Source: Vibrio marisflavi CECT 7928 (lineage in GTDB: Bacteria > Pseudomonadota > Gammaproteobacteria > Enterobacterales > Vibrionaceae). Taken from it: a stretch of DNA of 64,000 bases. Within the stretch, counting starts at the first letter, position 1; each line of letters begins with the position of its first letter. The DNA lies in contig NZ_CAKLDM010000001.1 in assembly GCF_921294215.1 (NCBI RefSeq), forward strand, positions 1,364,001 through 1,428,000, read 5' to 3'. The translations under genes and the position numbers were made by a program. The notes under the pieces were generated by a model. It made no database searches. It saw only the letters and a list, made by a program, of their open reading frames with translations, and was not told the DNA's origin. Positions 26,190-35,119 of the stretch are shown here, piece by piece.

Positions 26190-26220
26190 ATACCCAAGTG
26201 ACCCCAAGATGCTTGGGTAT
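26190..26220. repeat. 31-bp palindromic intergenic element, copy 2
   Basis: Starts ATACCCAAG and ends CTTGGGTAT (perfect 9-bp arms), inner part TGACCCCAAGATG. It lies between convergent genes and may act as a terminator. Compare 9875-9905. Elements with these ends are common between Vibrio genes. Confidence 0.65.
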
Positions 26221-26223
26221 AGA

Positions 26224-27444
26224 CTATTTGGAAACGACTACCGAATTAGTGGATTCAAACTGTTTCACCCCACCAAGTGTTTTAATCAAAACAGCAGCCA
26301 TTACGACACTGATTAGCAAATAGAATGCGCCTACCGTTGATTGACTGGAGACCCACCATTTAACAATGTATCCACCAGCGATACCTGCTACCCCCATTTG
26401 TACAGCGCCCGTCAACGCAGAGACCGCGCCAGCTTGACGTTTGTGAGGTGCAAGCAACATGCTAATCGAAAGAGGGAATGATAAACCTTGTGCGACGGTT
26501 AGAAGAGTGAATGCGCCTATCAAATTAACCAGTGACATAGGTGTCAGAATTAGCCATACCCCTGAGAAAGCGATTAGGGTGATAGAGAATGATAGAAGCA
26601 ACCTAGTGGAGAAGTGGCGGCTCACAACATTCAACATCGTGCTTCCGAACATAAGACCAGCTGAAGGAATGATCATGTACATACCATACTGTTCGACAGA
26701 AATACCTAACTGTTTTTGCAGTAAAAATGGAAACACCGACACTGACACTACCGAAGCTAAATACGTGAGCCAATTATAGCTAGCACTCGAAATCACCTGT
26801 GGGTCTCGACATAATCGCCAATAGTTAGAAATTACTGCTCCAGAGTCGAAGCGTTTTTTCGCGTAAGGAAGCGTTTCTGGTAACAGTATTGAGCCTAACA
26901 AAAACATGACCAGTAAATAGATGAGAACGAAGCTGAACACCGACTGCCAGCCGATATGAAATGCTATCCACCCGCCTAATGCTGGAGAGAGTACCGGAAC
27001 AATGGACGCGGTCATTGCTAGGTAAGTCATTGATCGTGTTAAATGAGGCCCTTCATAACTATCACTTAAAACGCTGCGGCCTAACACCGATGCACTACCA
27101 GCCCCCAACCCTTGTAGTATGCGTCCAACCACCAGCCAGTGAAAATTATCGACAAATAGCACACACAATACTGTTCCTAGTAGGTAAACACCTTGACCAA
27201 GCATAAATACTGGCTTTCTACCAATCGCATCTGATAATGGCCCATAAAATAGCTGTGAGCCCCCAAAACAGACCAAAAATACCGTAACAAGTAGCTGTGT
27301 ATCTGACTGTGTTATCGATAATGTATCGCTAATCAAAGGTAATGAAGGTAAGTAAATACTCACACCAACCTGCCCCGTTGCGATAATCATCATCGCAAGG
27401 AGTAAAGGGGTTTTATTAAAACTATTTTGCTGTTCTCTTTTCAT
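26224..27444 (-). CDS. Bcr/CflA-family multidrug exporter (MFS, 12 TM)
   Basis: Twelve hydrophobic segments. The DHA1 signatures are visible: QVGVSIYLPSLPLISDTL in TM1, the motif-A loop GPLSDAIGRKPVF after TM2, GRILQGLGAGSASVLGRSVL in TM4 (with the Arg) and SVVPVLSPALGGWI-like motif C in TM5 (SIVPVLSPALGGWIAF). Likely exports drugs or small metabolites by proton antiport across the inner membrane. Divergent from a LysR gene 87 bases away, which probably controls it. Confidence 0.92.
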   Translation of the reverse strand: MKREQQNSFNKTPLLLAMMIIATGQVGVSIYLPSLPLISDTLSITQSDTQLLVTVFLVCFGGSQLFYGPLSDAIGRKPVFMLGQGVYLLGTVLCVLFVDNFHWLVVGRILQGLGAGSASVLGRSVLSDSYEGPHLTRSMTYLAMTASIVPVLSPALGGWIAFHIGWQSVFSFVLIYLLVMFLLGSILLPETLPYAKKRFDSGAVISNYWRLCRDPQVISSASYNWLTYLASVVSVSVFPFLLQKQLGISVEQYGMYMIIPSAGLMFGSTMLNVVSRHFSTRLLLSFSITLIAFSGVWLILTPMSLVNLIGAFTLLTVAQGLSFPLSISMLLAPHKRQAGAVSALTGAVQMGVAGIAGGYIVKWWVSSQSTVGAFYLLISVVMAAVLIKTLGGVKQFESTNSVVVSK

Positions 27445-27531
27445 AAAAACAGTTTATATTGTTAACCAATGAATGATAATGAATCATTTTGGAAACAAAT
27501 TATTTCCAAATAAGAACTAATAGAGTGATAT

Positions 27532-28419
27532 ATGGATTGGATTCAAAGTGTTCAGACCTATTTGAAAGTGGTCGAAGAAAAAAGCTTTAACGGGGCTGCG
27601 AGAAAGCTCAACACAACCAGCTCGGCCGTTAGCAAAAGAATTCATTGGCTAGAAGATAGAATTGGAGCGCAGCTCTTAAAACGCACTACCCGATCAGTCA
27701 CTCAAACTGAGGCTGGTGCCCTATTTTACCAGCGGGCAAAAGACCAACTAGATGGCTGGCAGTCGGTCGTCGATGAAACTCGCTCTGTCAACCAAACGCC
27801 TGTCGGACTTCTAAAGATAGGCGCAACCCTTTCTGTCGGCTCTAAGTTTCTCGTTCAGTATCTGAATGATTTTTTGCTTAAGTATCCAGATATTAGAATT
27901 CAACTAACGACAACCACTCCGGGTCAACTGCCAGAACTAAGCCTAGATGTCATTATTAGCCGAGAGCTAGAACAAATTAACTCATTGAGCTTTATCGCTA
28001 CACCTCTATACGATCACAAAGCGGGCTTTTATGCCTCCCCAAAATATATTGAAAAGTTTGGGAGTCCCACTTCTGTTGAAGAGCTACAAGAGCACAATGT
28101 ATTGATATGGGGAGAGCGCCCGCAACGTGAGATAAGGCTGTCTCAGGGTAAAAGAATCATGCTATCCGGCAACTTCTTTACCACCAACCCAGAGGCCATA
28201 TTCTACGCTGCCAAGCATGGGCTCGGTATTTTGTTGTCTGCCGATATGATGATCCAAGAAGAGCTAAAACAAGGAATACTGACGAGAGTTCTACCTGATA
28301 TCACCGCAGATGAAGCAACTGTCTATGCCTATTACCCCAAACTGGACTACAAGCACACTCGCACTCACTTGTTTCTAACTTATTTAAAAGAAAGGATAAA
28401 AGAAAACCCGAAAATGTAG
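27532..28419 (+). CDS. LysR-family regulator, divergent from the Bcr/CflA exporter
   Basis: N-terminal winged helix-turn-helix (FNGAARKLNTTSSAVSKRIH, then LEDRIGAQLLKRTTRSVTQT), followed by a LysR substrate-binding domain (about residues 90-290). This is the CrgA-like group with a short linker. Alone on its strand and divergent from the exporter; the 87-base gap should contain the shared operator. The effector is unknown. Confidence 0.92.
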   Translation: MDWIQSVQTYLKVVEEKSFNGAARKLNTTSSAVSKRIHWLEDRIGAQLLKRTTRSVTQTEAGALFYQRAKDQLDGWQSVVDETRSVNQTPVGLLKIGATLSVGSKFLVQYLNDFLLKYPDIRIQLTTTTPGQLPELSLDVIISRELEQINSLSFIATPLYDHKAGFYASPKYIEKFGSPTSVEELQEHNVLIWGERPQREIRLSQGKRIMLSGNFFTTNPEAIFYAAKHGLGILLSADMMIQEELKQGILTRVLPDITADEATVYAYYPKLDYKHTRTHLFLTYLKERIKENPKM

Positions 28420-28534
28420 CAAAAAAGTGCTAGCAAAATAGTACCAATAAAAAACAATTCACTAACCATATGAATCAATAAGGGATTTGATTCATATTCG
28501 CTCATACATACCAATTACGATTGAAATATATGCA

Positions 28535-28562
28535 ATATATACCATATTAATATGGTATATAT
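28535..28562. promoter_or_regulatory. 28-bp perfect AT-rich palindrome upstream of the GGDEF/EAL gene
   Basis: Both halves are exact complements over 14 bases each (28535-28548 against 28549-28562), with core CCATATTAATATGG. No loop. It lies 61 bases before the preferred start codon. A dimeric regulator site is likely; a cruciform is possible. Confidence 0.55.
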
Positions 28563-28622
28563 AAAATTATAAATAACGTGAACGGATTGGAATCAAGTTC
28601 ACACCAACGTGAGTTAACCACT

Positions 28623-30470
28623 ATGGCTAGTAAAATTAAGGTTAGCAGCGATATTATCAATTTTGGAACGATAAATAATATACTCCTCTTAGAAGGAAAG
28701 CCGTTGTTGGACGAAGTGACTAAAGTTCTGCACAAGCACTTTAAGACCTTTAGTACCGGCATCGTCGAAATTGATAAGCTGCACTATAACGCTCGGACTT
28801 TATCTTGCTGTTGCAAAGACGAAGCGTACTTTGAAGAGTCTTATCAACTTCAAGGAACACCTTGTGAGCACGTCGTGAAGTCCGAGCAGCTTTTCTTCCT
28901 TTACCCTTCCAATCTCAAGAATAATTTTCCTTACGATATCAGTATTACGAAAAATAATATTATGGCCTATCTTGGCATTCCACTGCGTGCAAGCTCTGGT
29001 GAAGTATTGGGTATCTTATCCTCTAAATTTCAACACCAGCTCATTGATGCAGAAGAGGTCATTCGCTATCACCAAATACTAGCCAATGTAGTTGTACATG
29101 GATTACGTATGAAATGGCTGATTGAGCGCTCAGATTTTCTGGTCAATCAACTAAGTTACGAAGTGTCCCATGACAATTTAACTGGGCTAATGAATCGTAG
29201 CTGCTTGTCAGATAAACTTGAAGCGCTAACAAGTTCTCCGCTCGATTTCTTTACTTTGGCGTACTTGGATATCGATAACTTCACCCACTTAAACGATGTC
29301 CATGGCAACTATATCGGTGACCAGATCATCAAATACGTAGCTAAAGTCGTCGTGCAGACAGTGCCAGAATCCCACTTAGTATTTCGTATCGCTGGTGACG
29401 AATATGCATTCATCACCTTTTCAAATGACCCACTAGAAGTCTGTACAAATATTAACAAACAGTTACAAGCTGGGTTTACAGACTCATCAAGAAACATTCG
29501 GCTTAGTGTGAGTTTCGGCCTCGCACGCAATACAGAAAAAAACAATACACCCGATCAACTGATCCTTAACGCCAGTCTTGCTCTTAAGTCAGCCAAGCAA
29601 TCTTCTACTAGCCGAGCTTGCTGCTACGACACTCAACTTAGCGCGCAATATTACCGCCGCACAATGGTGATTGATGCTCTAAGAAATGTGTTGGAAAAAC
29701 CTATTGCATCAAACAATGACATTTATGTAGCGATACAGCCAATAGTTAAAAGGCACGCGCAAAAATGGGAGCATTTTGAAGTATTAGCCAGATGGAAAAG
29801 CGAGTCGTTAGGAGGTATTCCACCTGTCGAGTTTATCGCTGCCGCTGAAGAATCTGGCCTTATTATTGACCTTGGCGAGAGAATTGTTGAGCTTGCCTGC
29901 CAATCCAAACAGCAAATGGAAGCAGAGCTTGGGCACAAAGTGATGTATAGCTTGAATTGCTCTGCGAATCAAATGAATGACTCTGACCGCTATTTGCAAC
30001 ACTTAACAGAAACAATAAAGCGGTACGGTTTCGTACCACAAGAATTTACCATTGAGTTAACAGAGACAGTGCTACTGACCAAAACCGATCAAGTAGAAGA
30101 GATATTGGCTAAGTTACGCTCTCTTGGCTTCCGAGTCGCACTAGATGACTTTGGTACAGGTTATTCGAGCTTAAATTATATTCACAGCTACCCGATTGAC
30201 TGTATCAAAATCGACGCAACTTTTGTCCGCAATATGCACAATAACGAAACATCAGAAAGGGTTGTCTGGCTTATTATCCAACTCGCTCAGCAGCTAAACG
30301 TTGACTTAGTTGCTGAAGGCGTCGAAGAACAAGAAACGCTAGAAAAGCTTTACTCGATGGGTTGCAAGCAGATACAGGGCTATTACTACTCGCCACCTAA
30401 GACCACAGAGGACATGATTGCTCAAATAATGCAAAAAAGCATCAATAAGCTGAAAGTCATTAATGGCTAA
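28623..30470 (+). CDS. GAF-GGDEF-EAL protein (cyclic-di-GMP turnover)
   Basis: Order: GAF-like sensor (about residues 20-165) with a Cys-rich patch LSCCCKDEAY, then GGDEF (about 185-330) and EAL (about 355-600). The GGDEF active site reads RIAGDEYAF, a conservative variant (AGDEY). The EAL side is complete: EVLARW, ELTE, DDFGTGYSS and EGVE, so phosphodiesterase activity is likely to dominate. No TM segments. I chose ATG 28623 (TMASKIKVSS); an in-frame GTG at 28578 has no ribosome-binding site. The GAF domain may sense a small ligand or redox state through its Cys residues. Confidence 0.93.
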   Translation: MASKIKVSSDIINFGTINNILLLEGKPLLDEVTKVLHKHFKTFSTGIVEIDKLHYNARTLSCCCKDEAYFEESYQLQGTPCEHVVKSEQLFFLYPSNLKNNFPYDISITKNNIMAYLGIPLRASSGEVLGILSSKFQHQLIDAEEVIRYHQILANVVVHGLRMKWLIERSDFLVNQLSYEVSHDNLTGLMNRSCLSDKLEALTSSPLDFFTLAYLDIDNFTHLNDVHGNYIGDQIIKYVAKVVVQTVPESHLVFRIAGDEYAFITFSNDPLEVCTNINKQLQAGFTDSSRNIRLSVSFGLARNTEKNNTPDQLILNASLALKSAKQSSTSRACCYDTQLSAQYYRRTMVIDALRNVLEKPIASNNDIYVAIQPIVKRHAQKWEHFEVLARWKSESLGGIPPVEFIAAAEESGLIIDLGERIVELACQSKQQMEAELGHKVMYSLNCSANQMNDSDRYLQHLTETIKRYGFVPQEFTIELTETVLLTKTDQVEEILAKLRSLGFRVALDDFGTGYSSLNYIHSYPIDCIKIDATFVRNMHNNETSERVVWLIIQLAQQLNVDLVAEGVEEQETLEKLYSMGCKQIQGYYYSPPKTTEDMIAQIMQKSINKLKVING

Positions 30471-30476
30471 CCGCAA

Positions 30477-31781
30477 TTAACTTTTTGCATTCGGACTGCT
30501 ATTTGAAGCCAACTGAAGCTGTTTCTGATTGAGCAAAGCGTCCAAGCGATTGCGCTGCGCAATGAAGTCCTTCATCTCTGACTTAGGAACTGAGTGTGCC
30601 ATCGGGATTTTAGCGGTAACTGCATTAACAGGGCGACCTTTAACAATCAACTCATAATGAATGTGAGGCCCAGTAACACGGCCTGTCCTTCCTGATAAGG
30701 CTATTTTCTGCCCTCTTTTTACTCTCTGTCCACGTTTCACCAGTATTTTACTCAAATGCAAATAGCGTGTTTTGTAGTTATTACCATGTTGAATAACCAC
30801 ATACTTACCAGCATAAGGGTGATTGCGGACCAATGTAACTATGCCATCGCCAGTAGAAACGATGGAAGTGCCCGTTGGTAGCGCCCAATCGGTGCCATTG
30901 TGAGGTGCGATTCTTCCAGTCACAGGATGACGACGTTTAGGATCAAACGACGAGCTCATACGATAACGACCAACGAACGGTTTACGTTGGAACGCACGCT
31001 CTAAACTGCGACCATCTTTATCGTAATACTGACCATCTTTATACAAGTAAGCGGTAATCACTTGCCCACGATTGAATACCTTAATCGCCTGTATTTCTTT
31101 GTTTCCGGTTGCTTTACCATCAACAAATTGACGAGCTTCGACAACCTCGAATTTATCGCCCGCCCTTAAATCACGCGTAAAATTGATTTTGTCGCCTAAA
31201 ACAGAAACTATCTGTTCTATTTCATTGTTGCCTATGCCTAGAGCATTTACAGATTTAGAGAAGCTACCTTGGATTGTGCCCGTAATCGCATAATCTTTCC
31301 AAACACCCGGCACCGTCACGTCGTCATAGCTATAACTGCCATCGTCTAAACGTGAGTATAGTGCTCGCTCTGCCAAGCTGAACTGCAGTTCCATTTTTTG
31401 CAAAAACTTATGATCGTCTGAGCGCCAGAACTTTAAGGTATCCCCTGGTTTTAGAGTGTCGAGTTTCAAGTAGTTTAAATCGGTCTCCATTATCTTCATC
31501 ATCTCTTTATAAGAAAAACCGAGTTTTTCAAATATCACACTGAGGCTATCGCCCGACTTAATCACATATTCATAGTCGGGAATATCAATTGGTGTTGCAG
31601 GAGCTGCGGAAGAGGGTTCTGGGTAGCTTACGCTAGGAACGGTAACAGAAACTGAAACGTGGGACAGGTTTTGATTTAAAGAGGTAAACACTACTCCAGC
31701 TACGATTGGTAAACTGGCAATAAATATCTTTTTCTGTTTTGAAAATGTAGCGAAACGTTCAGCAAACGACCTAGGTACCAC
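30477..31781 (-). CDS. M23-family peptidoglycan DD-endopeptidase (MepM/YebA-like)
   Basis: N-terminal membrane anchor (KKIFIASLPIVAGVVFTSL), a LysM-like/OapA region (YVIKSGDSLSVIFEKLGFSY), and a C-terminal LytM zinc domain with HNGTDWALPTGT (first His-x3-Asp) and GPHIHYEL (HxH). It should cut D-Ala-mDAP cross-links during wall growth. The start is uncertain: the frame has no ATG; GTG 31781 follows GGGAAG and is preferred, TTG 31817 is possible and would add a short hydrophobic segment. It overlaps nothing and is convergent with the GGDEF/EAL gene. Confidence 0.92.
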   Translation of the reverse strand: MVPRSFAERFATFSKQKKIFIASLPIVAGVVFTSLNQNLSHVSVSVTVPSVSYPEPSSAAPATPIDIPDYEYVIKSGDSLSVIFEKLGFSYKEMMKIMETDLNYLKLDTLKPGDTLKFWRSDDHKFLQKMELQFSLAERALYSRLDDGSYSYDDVTVPGVWKDYAITGTIQGSFSKSVNALGIGNNEIEQIVSVLGDKINFTRDLRAGDKFEVVEARQFVDGKATGNKEIQAIKVFNRGQVITAYLYKDGQYYDKDGRSLERAFQRKPFVGRYRMSSSFDPKRRHPVTGRIAPHNGTDWALPTGTSIVSTGDGIVTLVRNHPYAGKYVVIQHGNNYKTRYLHLSKILVKRGQRVKRGQKIALSGRTGRVTGPHIHYELIVKGRPVNAVTAKIPMAHSVPKSEMKDFIAQRNRLDALLNQKQLQLASNSSPNAKS

Positions 31782-31916
31782 AAGACTTCCCAATATTAAC
31801 GACACAATAAGCAGCAAAGATTAAGTGTTTATGCATAAAAAGTCACCCCCTATCTATTGAAAGCGCTCGCTAGATAAAGGTTTATGCATAGATAAAGGTT
31901 ATAAGAACAAAGACGC

Positions 31917-31939
31917 AAAAAGGCGCCAAGCGCCTTTTT
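31917..31939 (-). terminator. Terminator AAAAAGGCGC / GCGCCTTTTT
   Basis: Arms 31917-31926 and 31930-31939 with a 3-base loop, A/T tracts on both sides. It ends minus-strand transcripts from the isoamylase-like gene before the M23 gene. Confidence 0.9.
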
Positions 31940-31980
31940 ACAATAGGAATGCCTACACTTAGACATGTTACCAAATATTA

Positions 31981-32280
31981 TTATTGGTGAGTGGACACTA
32001 AACCATTGTCTTCACCCATTCCATTTGGCTTATACAAATCCGCTTGTGGGTCATTCAACCATTTCTCTTCATCAACTAAATAGCGAAACTCAAACTGTCC
32101 ATTTTTTGGTAAGCGAGTTTTGTATTTAAACGATTTTGTTTTAGCCACTTTTTTCATCTCAACAGGTTGCCAATCCAAAAAGTCTGCAACTAAAGAAATT
32201 GAACGGCCAACCTCTTCTGCTGGTATTTCAAAAGTGACCTCTACTTCATTTTTCGTTTTAAAGTAACGCTTACTGATCAT
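31981..32280 (-). CDS. Isoamylase early-set (CBM48/AMPK-type) domain protein, 99 aa
   Basis: The protein is a single immunoglobulin-like beta sandwich. Motifs: VEVTFEIPAEE, VADFLDWQPVEM (the DWQP/W turn typical of glycogen-binding CBM48), FEFRYLVDEEKWLNDPQADL, and NGLVSTHQ. Stand-alone copies of this domain are found in many Vibrio and related bacteria; a glycogen- or glucan-related role is suggested but unproven. No signal peptide. Confidence 0.88.
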   Translation of the reverse strand: MISKRYFKTKNEVEVTFEIPAEEVGRSISLVADFLDWQPVEMKKVAKTKSFKYKTRLPKNGQFEFRYLVDEEKWLNDPQADLYKPNGMGEDNGLVSTHQ

Positions 32281-32472
32281 CCTAATACTCCCTACAAGTC
32301 AATATATGTGAACTATGTCATATGTTAATTCAGAGTAGATAATAGGCAATTTGATTGCGTTCTACAATACAAACCTTGTATGTCAATAGTTTAACGACTC
32401 TAAAGCGAGTTAAAAGTAAACAATACTAGCTACCTATACCACTAAGTACCATTAAACTACGGGCTACATTTA

Positions 32473-33111
32473 CTATTCGTGTGGACGAATTTTAAGGGTG
32501 TTAAGTTGGTAGAACTCAGAAACCATCACAATAAATGAATGGGAATTCGCGGTCGACTTTGATGGTACAGCCCCACCAGTGACTTCCAAGTGAATTAAGT
32601 CGGCATTTGCTTCCACAGTATCAATAGCAAGGTCATACCCCAACCATTCACTATCAATGAGCTCCATAAACTCACTCTCATGGTCATAGCGGAAACTACA
32701 CAGGTAGTAGCTGTCACCCTCACTGCCATTAGACACAATCACAATAGCTGAATAAGCTTGCTCTTGACTAACTCCAAGGGGCAATACCGTATTGATATCC
32801 AACTTCACTGTGCCAATAGCCTCTGCGTCTTTGTATTGCCCCGACGCCATATTGGTTGAGAGGTCAACATCGCCTATATTTGCGCTAGTATCCTTATTCG
32901 GTACCGGAAGGATAAAAGGTTTGGAAGACTCGATACCAAACGTCTGGGTCAAGACTGAGCCTGCTGTTTGATGGTTCGTGGATTGAGTACTTGAAAGCTC
33001 TCGCTGCTCGACCACACGTTCATGGCGAATAATCGCTACGGCGACAGCAAAGACAAGAAAAGATGCAGACATAAGAACAAATGTCGATCTCGTTTTTTTG
33101 TTATTTTTCAT
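32473..33111 (-). CDS. Membrane-anchored hypothetical protein, about 212 aa
   Basis: One N-terminal TM segment (FVLMSASFLVFAVAVAII) followed by a periplasmic domain of mixed beta structure (e.g. IVIVSNGSEGDSYYLCSFRY). No family recognised. ATG 33111 (MKNNKKTRSTF, positive charges before the TM) is preferred over 33135. Ends KIRPHE. It stands between the CBM48-type gene and the decarboxylase terminator. Confidence 0.65.
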   Translation of the reverse strand: MKNNKKTRSTFVLMSASFLVFAVAVAIIRHERVVEQRELSSTQSTNHQTAGSVLTQTFGIESSKPFILPVPNKDTSANIGDVDLSTNMASGQYKDAEAIGTVKLDINTVLPLGVSQEQAYSAIVIVSNGSEGDSYYLCSFRYDHESEFMELIDSEWLGYDLAIDTVEANADLIHLEVTGGAVPSKSTANSHSFIVMVSEFYQLNTLKIRPHE

Positions 33112-33243
33112 TGTTCGCAACTGACAATTACACACTTAATGTAAGTGTATTCACGACATAAATGATTTGCACAATATGGATTAAGCTAAACTTGACGAAC
33201 ATTAAACTTTTTATGCCACTAGGCTTATATCGACAAAATAAAA

Positions 33244-33273
33244 CACCCTATCATCTTGTTTGAAGATAGGGTG
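33244..33273 (-). terminator. Terminator of the CoA/decarboxylase operon
   Basis: Arms CACCCTATC (33244-33252) and GATAGGGTG (33265-33273); on the minus strand followed by TTTTATTTT. It lies 43 bases after the decarboxylase stop. Confidence 0.85.
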
Positions 33274-33315
33274 CTAATCTCATCGTACTATTCACAATGC
33301 AGGCGCACTGCTATT

Positions 33316-35061
33316 TTATTTACGGTTGGTAGTACTCTTTCTCGTTTCCCAAGTTCTTCCGTCCTGCTCGAAATGTTGACCCGTAGCTCTAAAAACAAAA
33401 TCGGCACCTTGTGCAAGCTGATCTGCTGGCACAATGACTTCAATGTAAACACCAGTATCTGCTTCACTAGCCATTCCAAGAGCTTCGTCTAACTCTCCGA
33501 GGTTAGTGACTTGGCGGGATAGCCAGTTGCAGCCAAAAGCTTTAGGGAGTTCTGGATAATTCCAATTTGCCAAATCGTTATAATCTTCATCAGGGAAACG
33601 GTTAGTAATTCTTTCAAAAAAGTAACCACCATTGTTAACCACAATGTATATCGGTTTCACGCCATAGCGCTCGAATGTGCCCATCTCAGTGGCCGTCATT
33701 TGGTGCCCACCTTCTCCGCACACAATAATGCAGCGACGATCTGGTTCAGCAATACAGTTGCCTAATAGTGCTGCGGTTCCCCAACCTATAGCTCCCCAAG
33801 CGGTTTGCGCTTCAAGCTCAACCCCTTCAGGCAGATTTGCTCGGGCAGAAAAACACATTGACGCCATAGCTGTGTCTGAAACTACAATGTCATCTTTCTT
33901 AATAAATTGTTGAAGCCTTTCATAGAGTGGCTCGTAATCAATAACATCATCAGGTTTACCCGTTGGTAACCCTATTGCTACTTCTCCAGAAGCCAGTTCA
34001 GGACAACCTTGAGCAATCCCCTCTTTAAATGCTTCGGTTAAGTGAGCAAGCACATCAGCCATTTCAACATTCTCAAACACTTGATCGCCAATTAGCGTGC
34101 TATGAGGATTAATTTTAATCAAAGCACTTCTGTCGAAACCTAACGTATGAAAGCCATTATTAAAGTCGTGATTTTCTGTTGCTAGAGCAACGATACAGTC
34201 ACACTCTTCTACCCAGTCAGTAACCGCTGGATCGGCCCAACCAGTCCAATGACCATCGTAACCGCCAATATAATTTGGGTGTTGCATGGGTAGAACGCCA
34301 CGATCTTGATTTGGTAGGGCAAATGGCAAACCGGTTTTTTCGATGAAGCCTAAGGCGGAGTCAACAAGCCCATAACGACGAAGCGTATAACCCGGTAATA
34401 CGCAGGTTTGTTTAGCGTTGTTAAGTCGGACAAAAATCTCATTGACCACTTTGAGCAACGTTGCTTGGTTACTTTTCACGTTCGCCAATGGCACTTTTTT
34501 CTCATGTTCTGGGAATACGACAGGCTGGTTTGGAACATCACGAGGAAATGCCATATATATTGGTTTCGAGTAGTACTTCATTGCGGCTAAAACTCGTTGA
34601 GTTTCATAAACACAGTTTTCAGGTGTGATAACAACTGCACTGTTTTCTCCCGCGGTCAATGGACGAATCATATCCACAAACACTTCGTAACGAGGCTCTG
34701 TATCCCCCACCATATGGTGATAACGCGATTTTCCATCTTGTTCTCGCAGGCCCGGCATGCCCGCTAGCGCAATGACTTTTGAATTTTCTGCGTGTGCACC
34801 TGCTAATCCTCCAAATGTACATAGCTCGCCCGCACCGTATGTGGTCACCAGAACACTTGCTCCTCTAGTACGCGCATAACCATCCGCAGCATAGCTGGCA
34901 TTGAGTTCATTTGAACAACCTATCCATCGAATTTGCTCATCATCCATTACAGCATCGCAAACTGGATAGACGAAATCACCGGGTACACCAAACGCGTCAG
35001 TTACTCCTAACTCTTTTATTTGGCCCAATACATATTCAATTACTGTCATTTGTTTTTTCAT
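33316..35061 (-). CDS. Thiamine-diphosphate-dependent 2-oxo acid decarboxylase
   Basis: Family of pyruvate/indolepyruvate decarboxylases. Visible: GVPGDFVYPVCD, CSNELNASYAADGYARTRGA with the catalytic Glu that activates the cofactor, the His-His pair in YHHMVGD, the thiamine-diphosphate motif EGGHQMTATEMG...NNGG, and Mg2+ ligands there (GEGGHQ...N). It decarboxylates a 2-oxo acid such as pyruvate, oxaloacetate-type or phenylpyruvate to an aldehyde. It is the last gene of a same-strand operon with CitE-like lyase, CoA-transferase and hydratase, so it may remove the pyruvate or oxo acid made there. ATG 35061 has AAGG upstream. Confidence 0.9.
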   Translation of the reverse strand: MKKQMTVIEYVLGQIKELGVTDAFGVPGDFVYPVCDAVMDDEQIRWIGCSNELNASYAADGYARTRGASVLVTTYGAGELCTFGGLAGAHAENSKVIALAGMPGLREQDGKSRYHHMVGDTEPRYEVFVDMIRPLTAGENSAVVITPENCVYETQRVLAAMKYYSKPIYMAFPRDVPNQPVVFPEHEKKVPLANVKSNQATLLKVVNEIFVRLNNAKQTCVLPGYTLRRYGLVDSALGFIEKTGLPFALPNQDRGVLPMQHPNYIGGYDGHWTGWADPAVTDWVEECDCIVALATENHDFNNGFHTLGFDRSALIKINPHSTLIGDQVFENVEMADVLAHLTEAFKEGIAQGCPELASGEVAIGLPTGKPDDVIDYEPLYERLQQFIKKDDIVVSDTAMASMCFSARANLPEGVELEAQTAWGAIGWGTAALLGNCIAEPDRRCIIVCGEGGHQMTATEMGTFERYGVKPIYIVVNNGGYFFERITNRFPDEDYNDLANWNYPELPKAFGCNWLSRQVTNLGELDEALGMASEADTGVYIEVIVPADQLAQGADFVFRATGQHFEQDGRTWETRKSTTNRK

Positions 35062-35119
35062 AACTTGCACCTTACGGCAAGTGCTATCTGCACTTGCCTT
35101 CATTCATTTGTGTTGTTTG

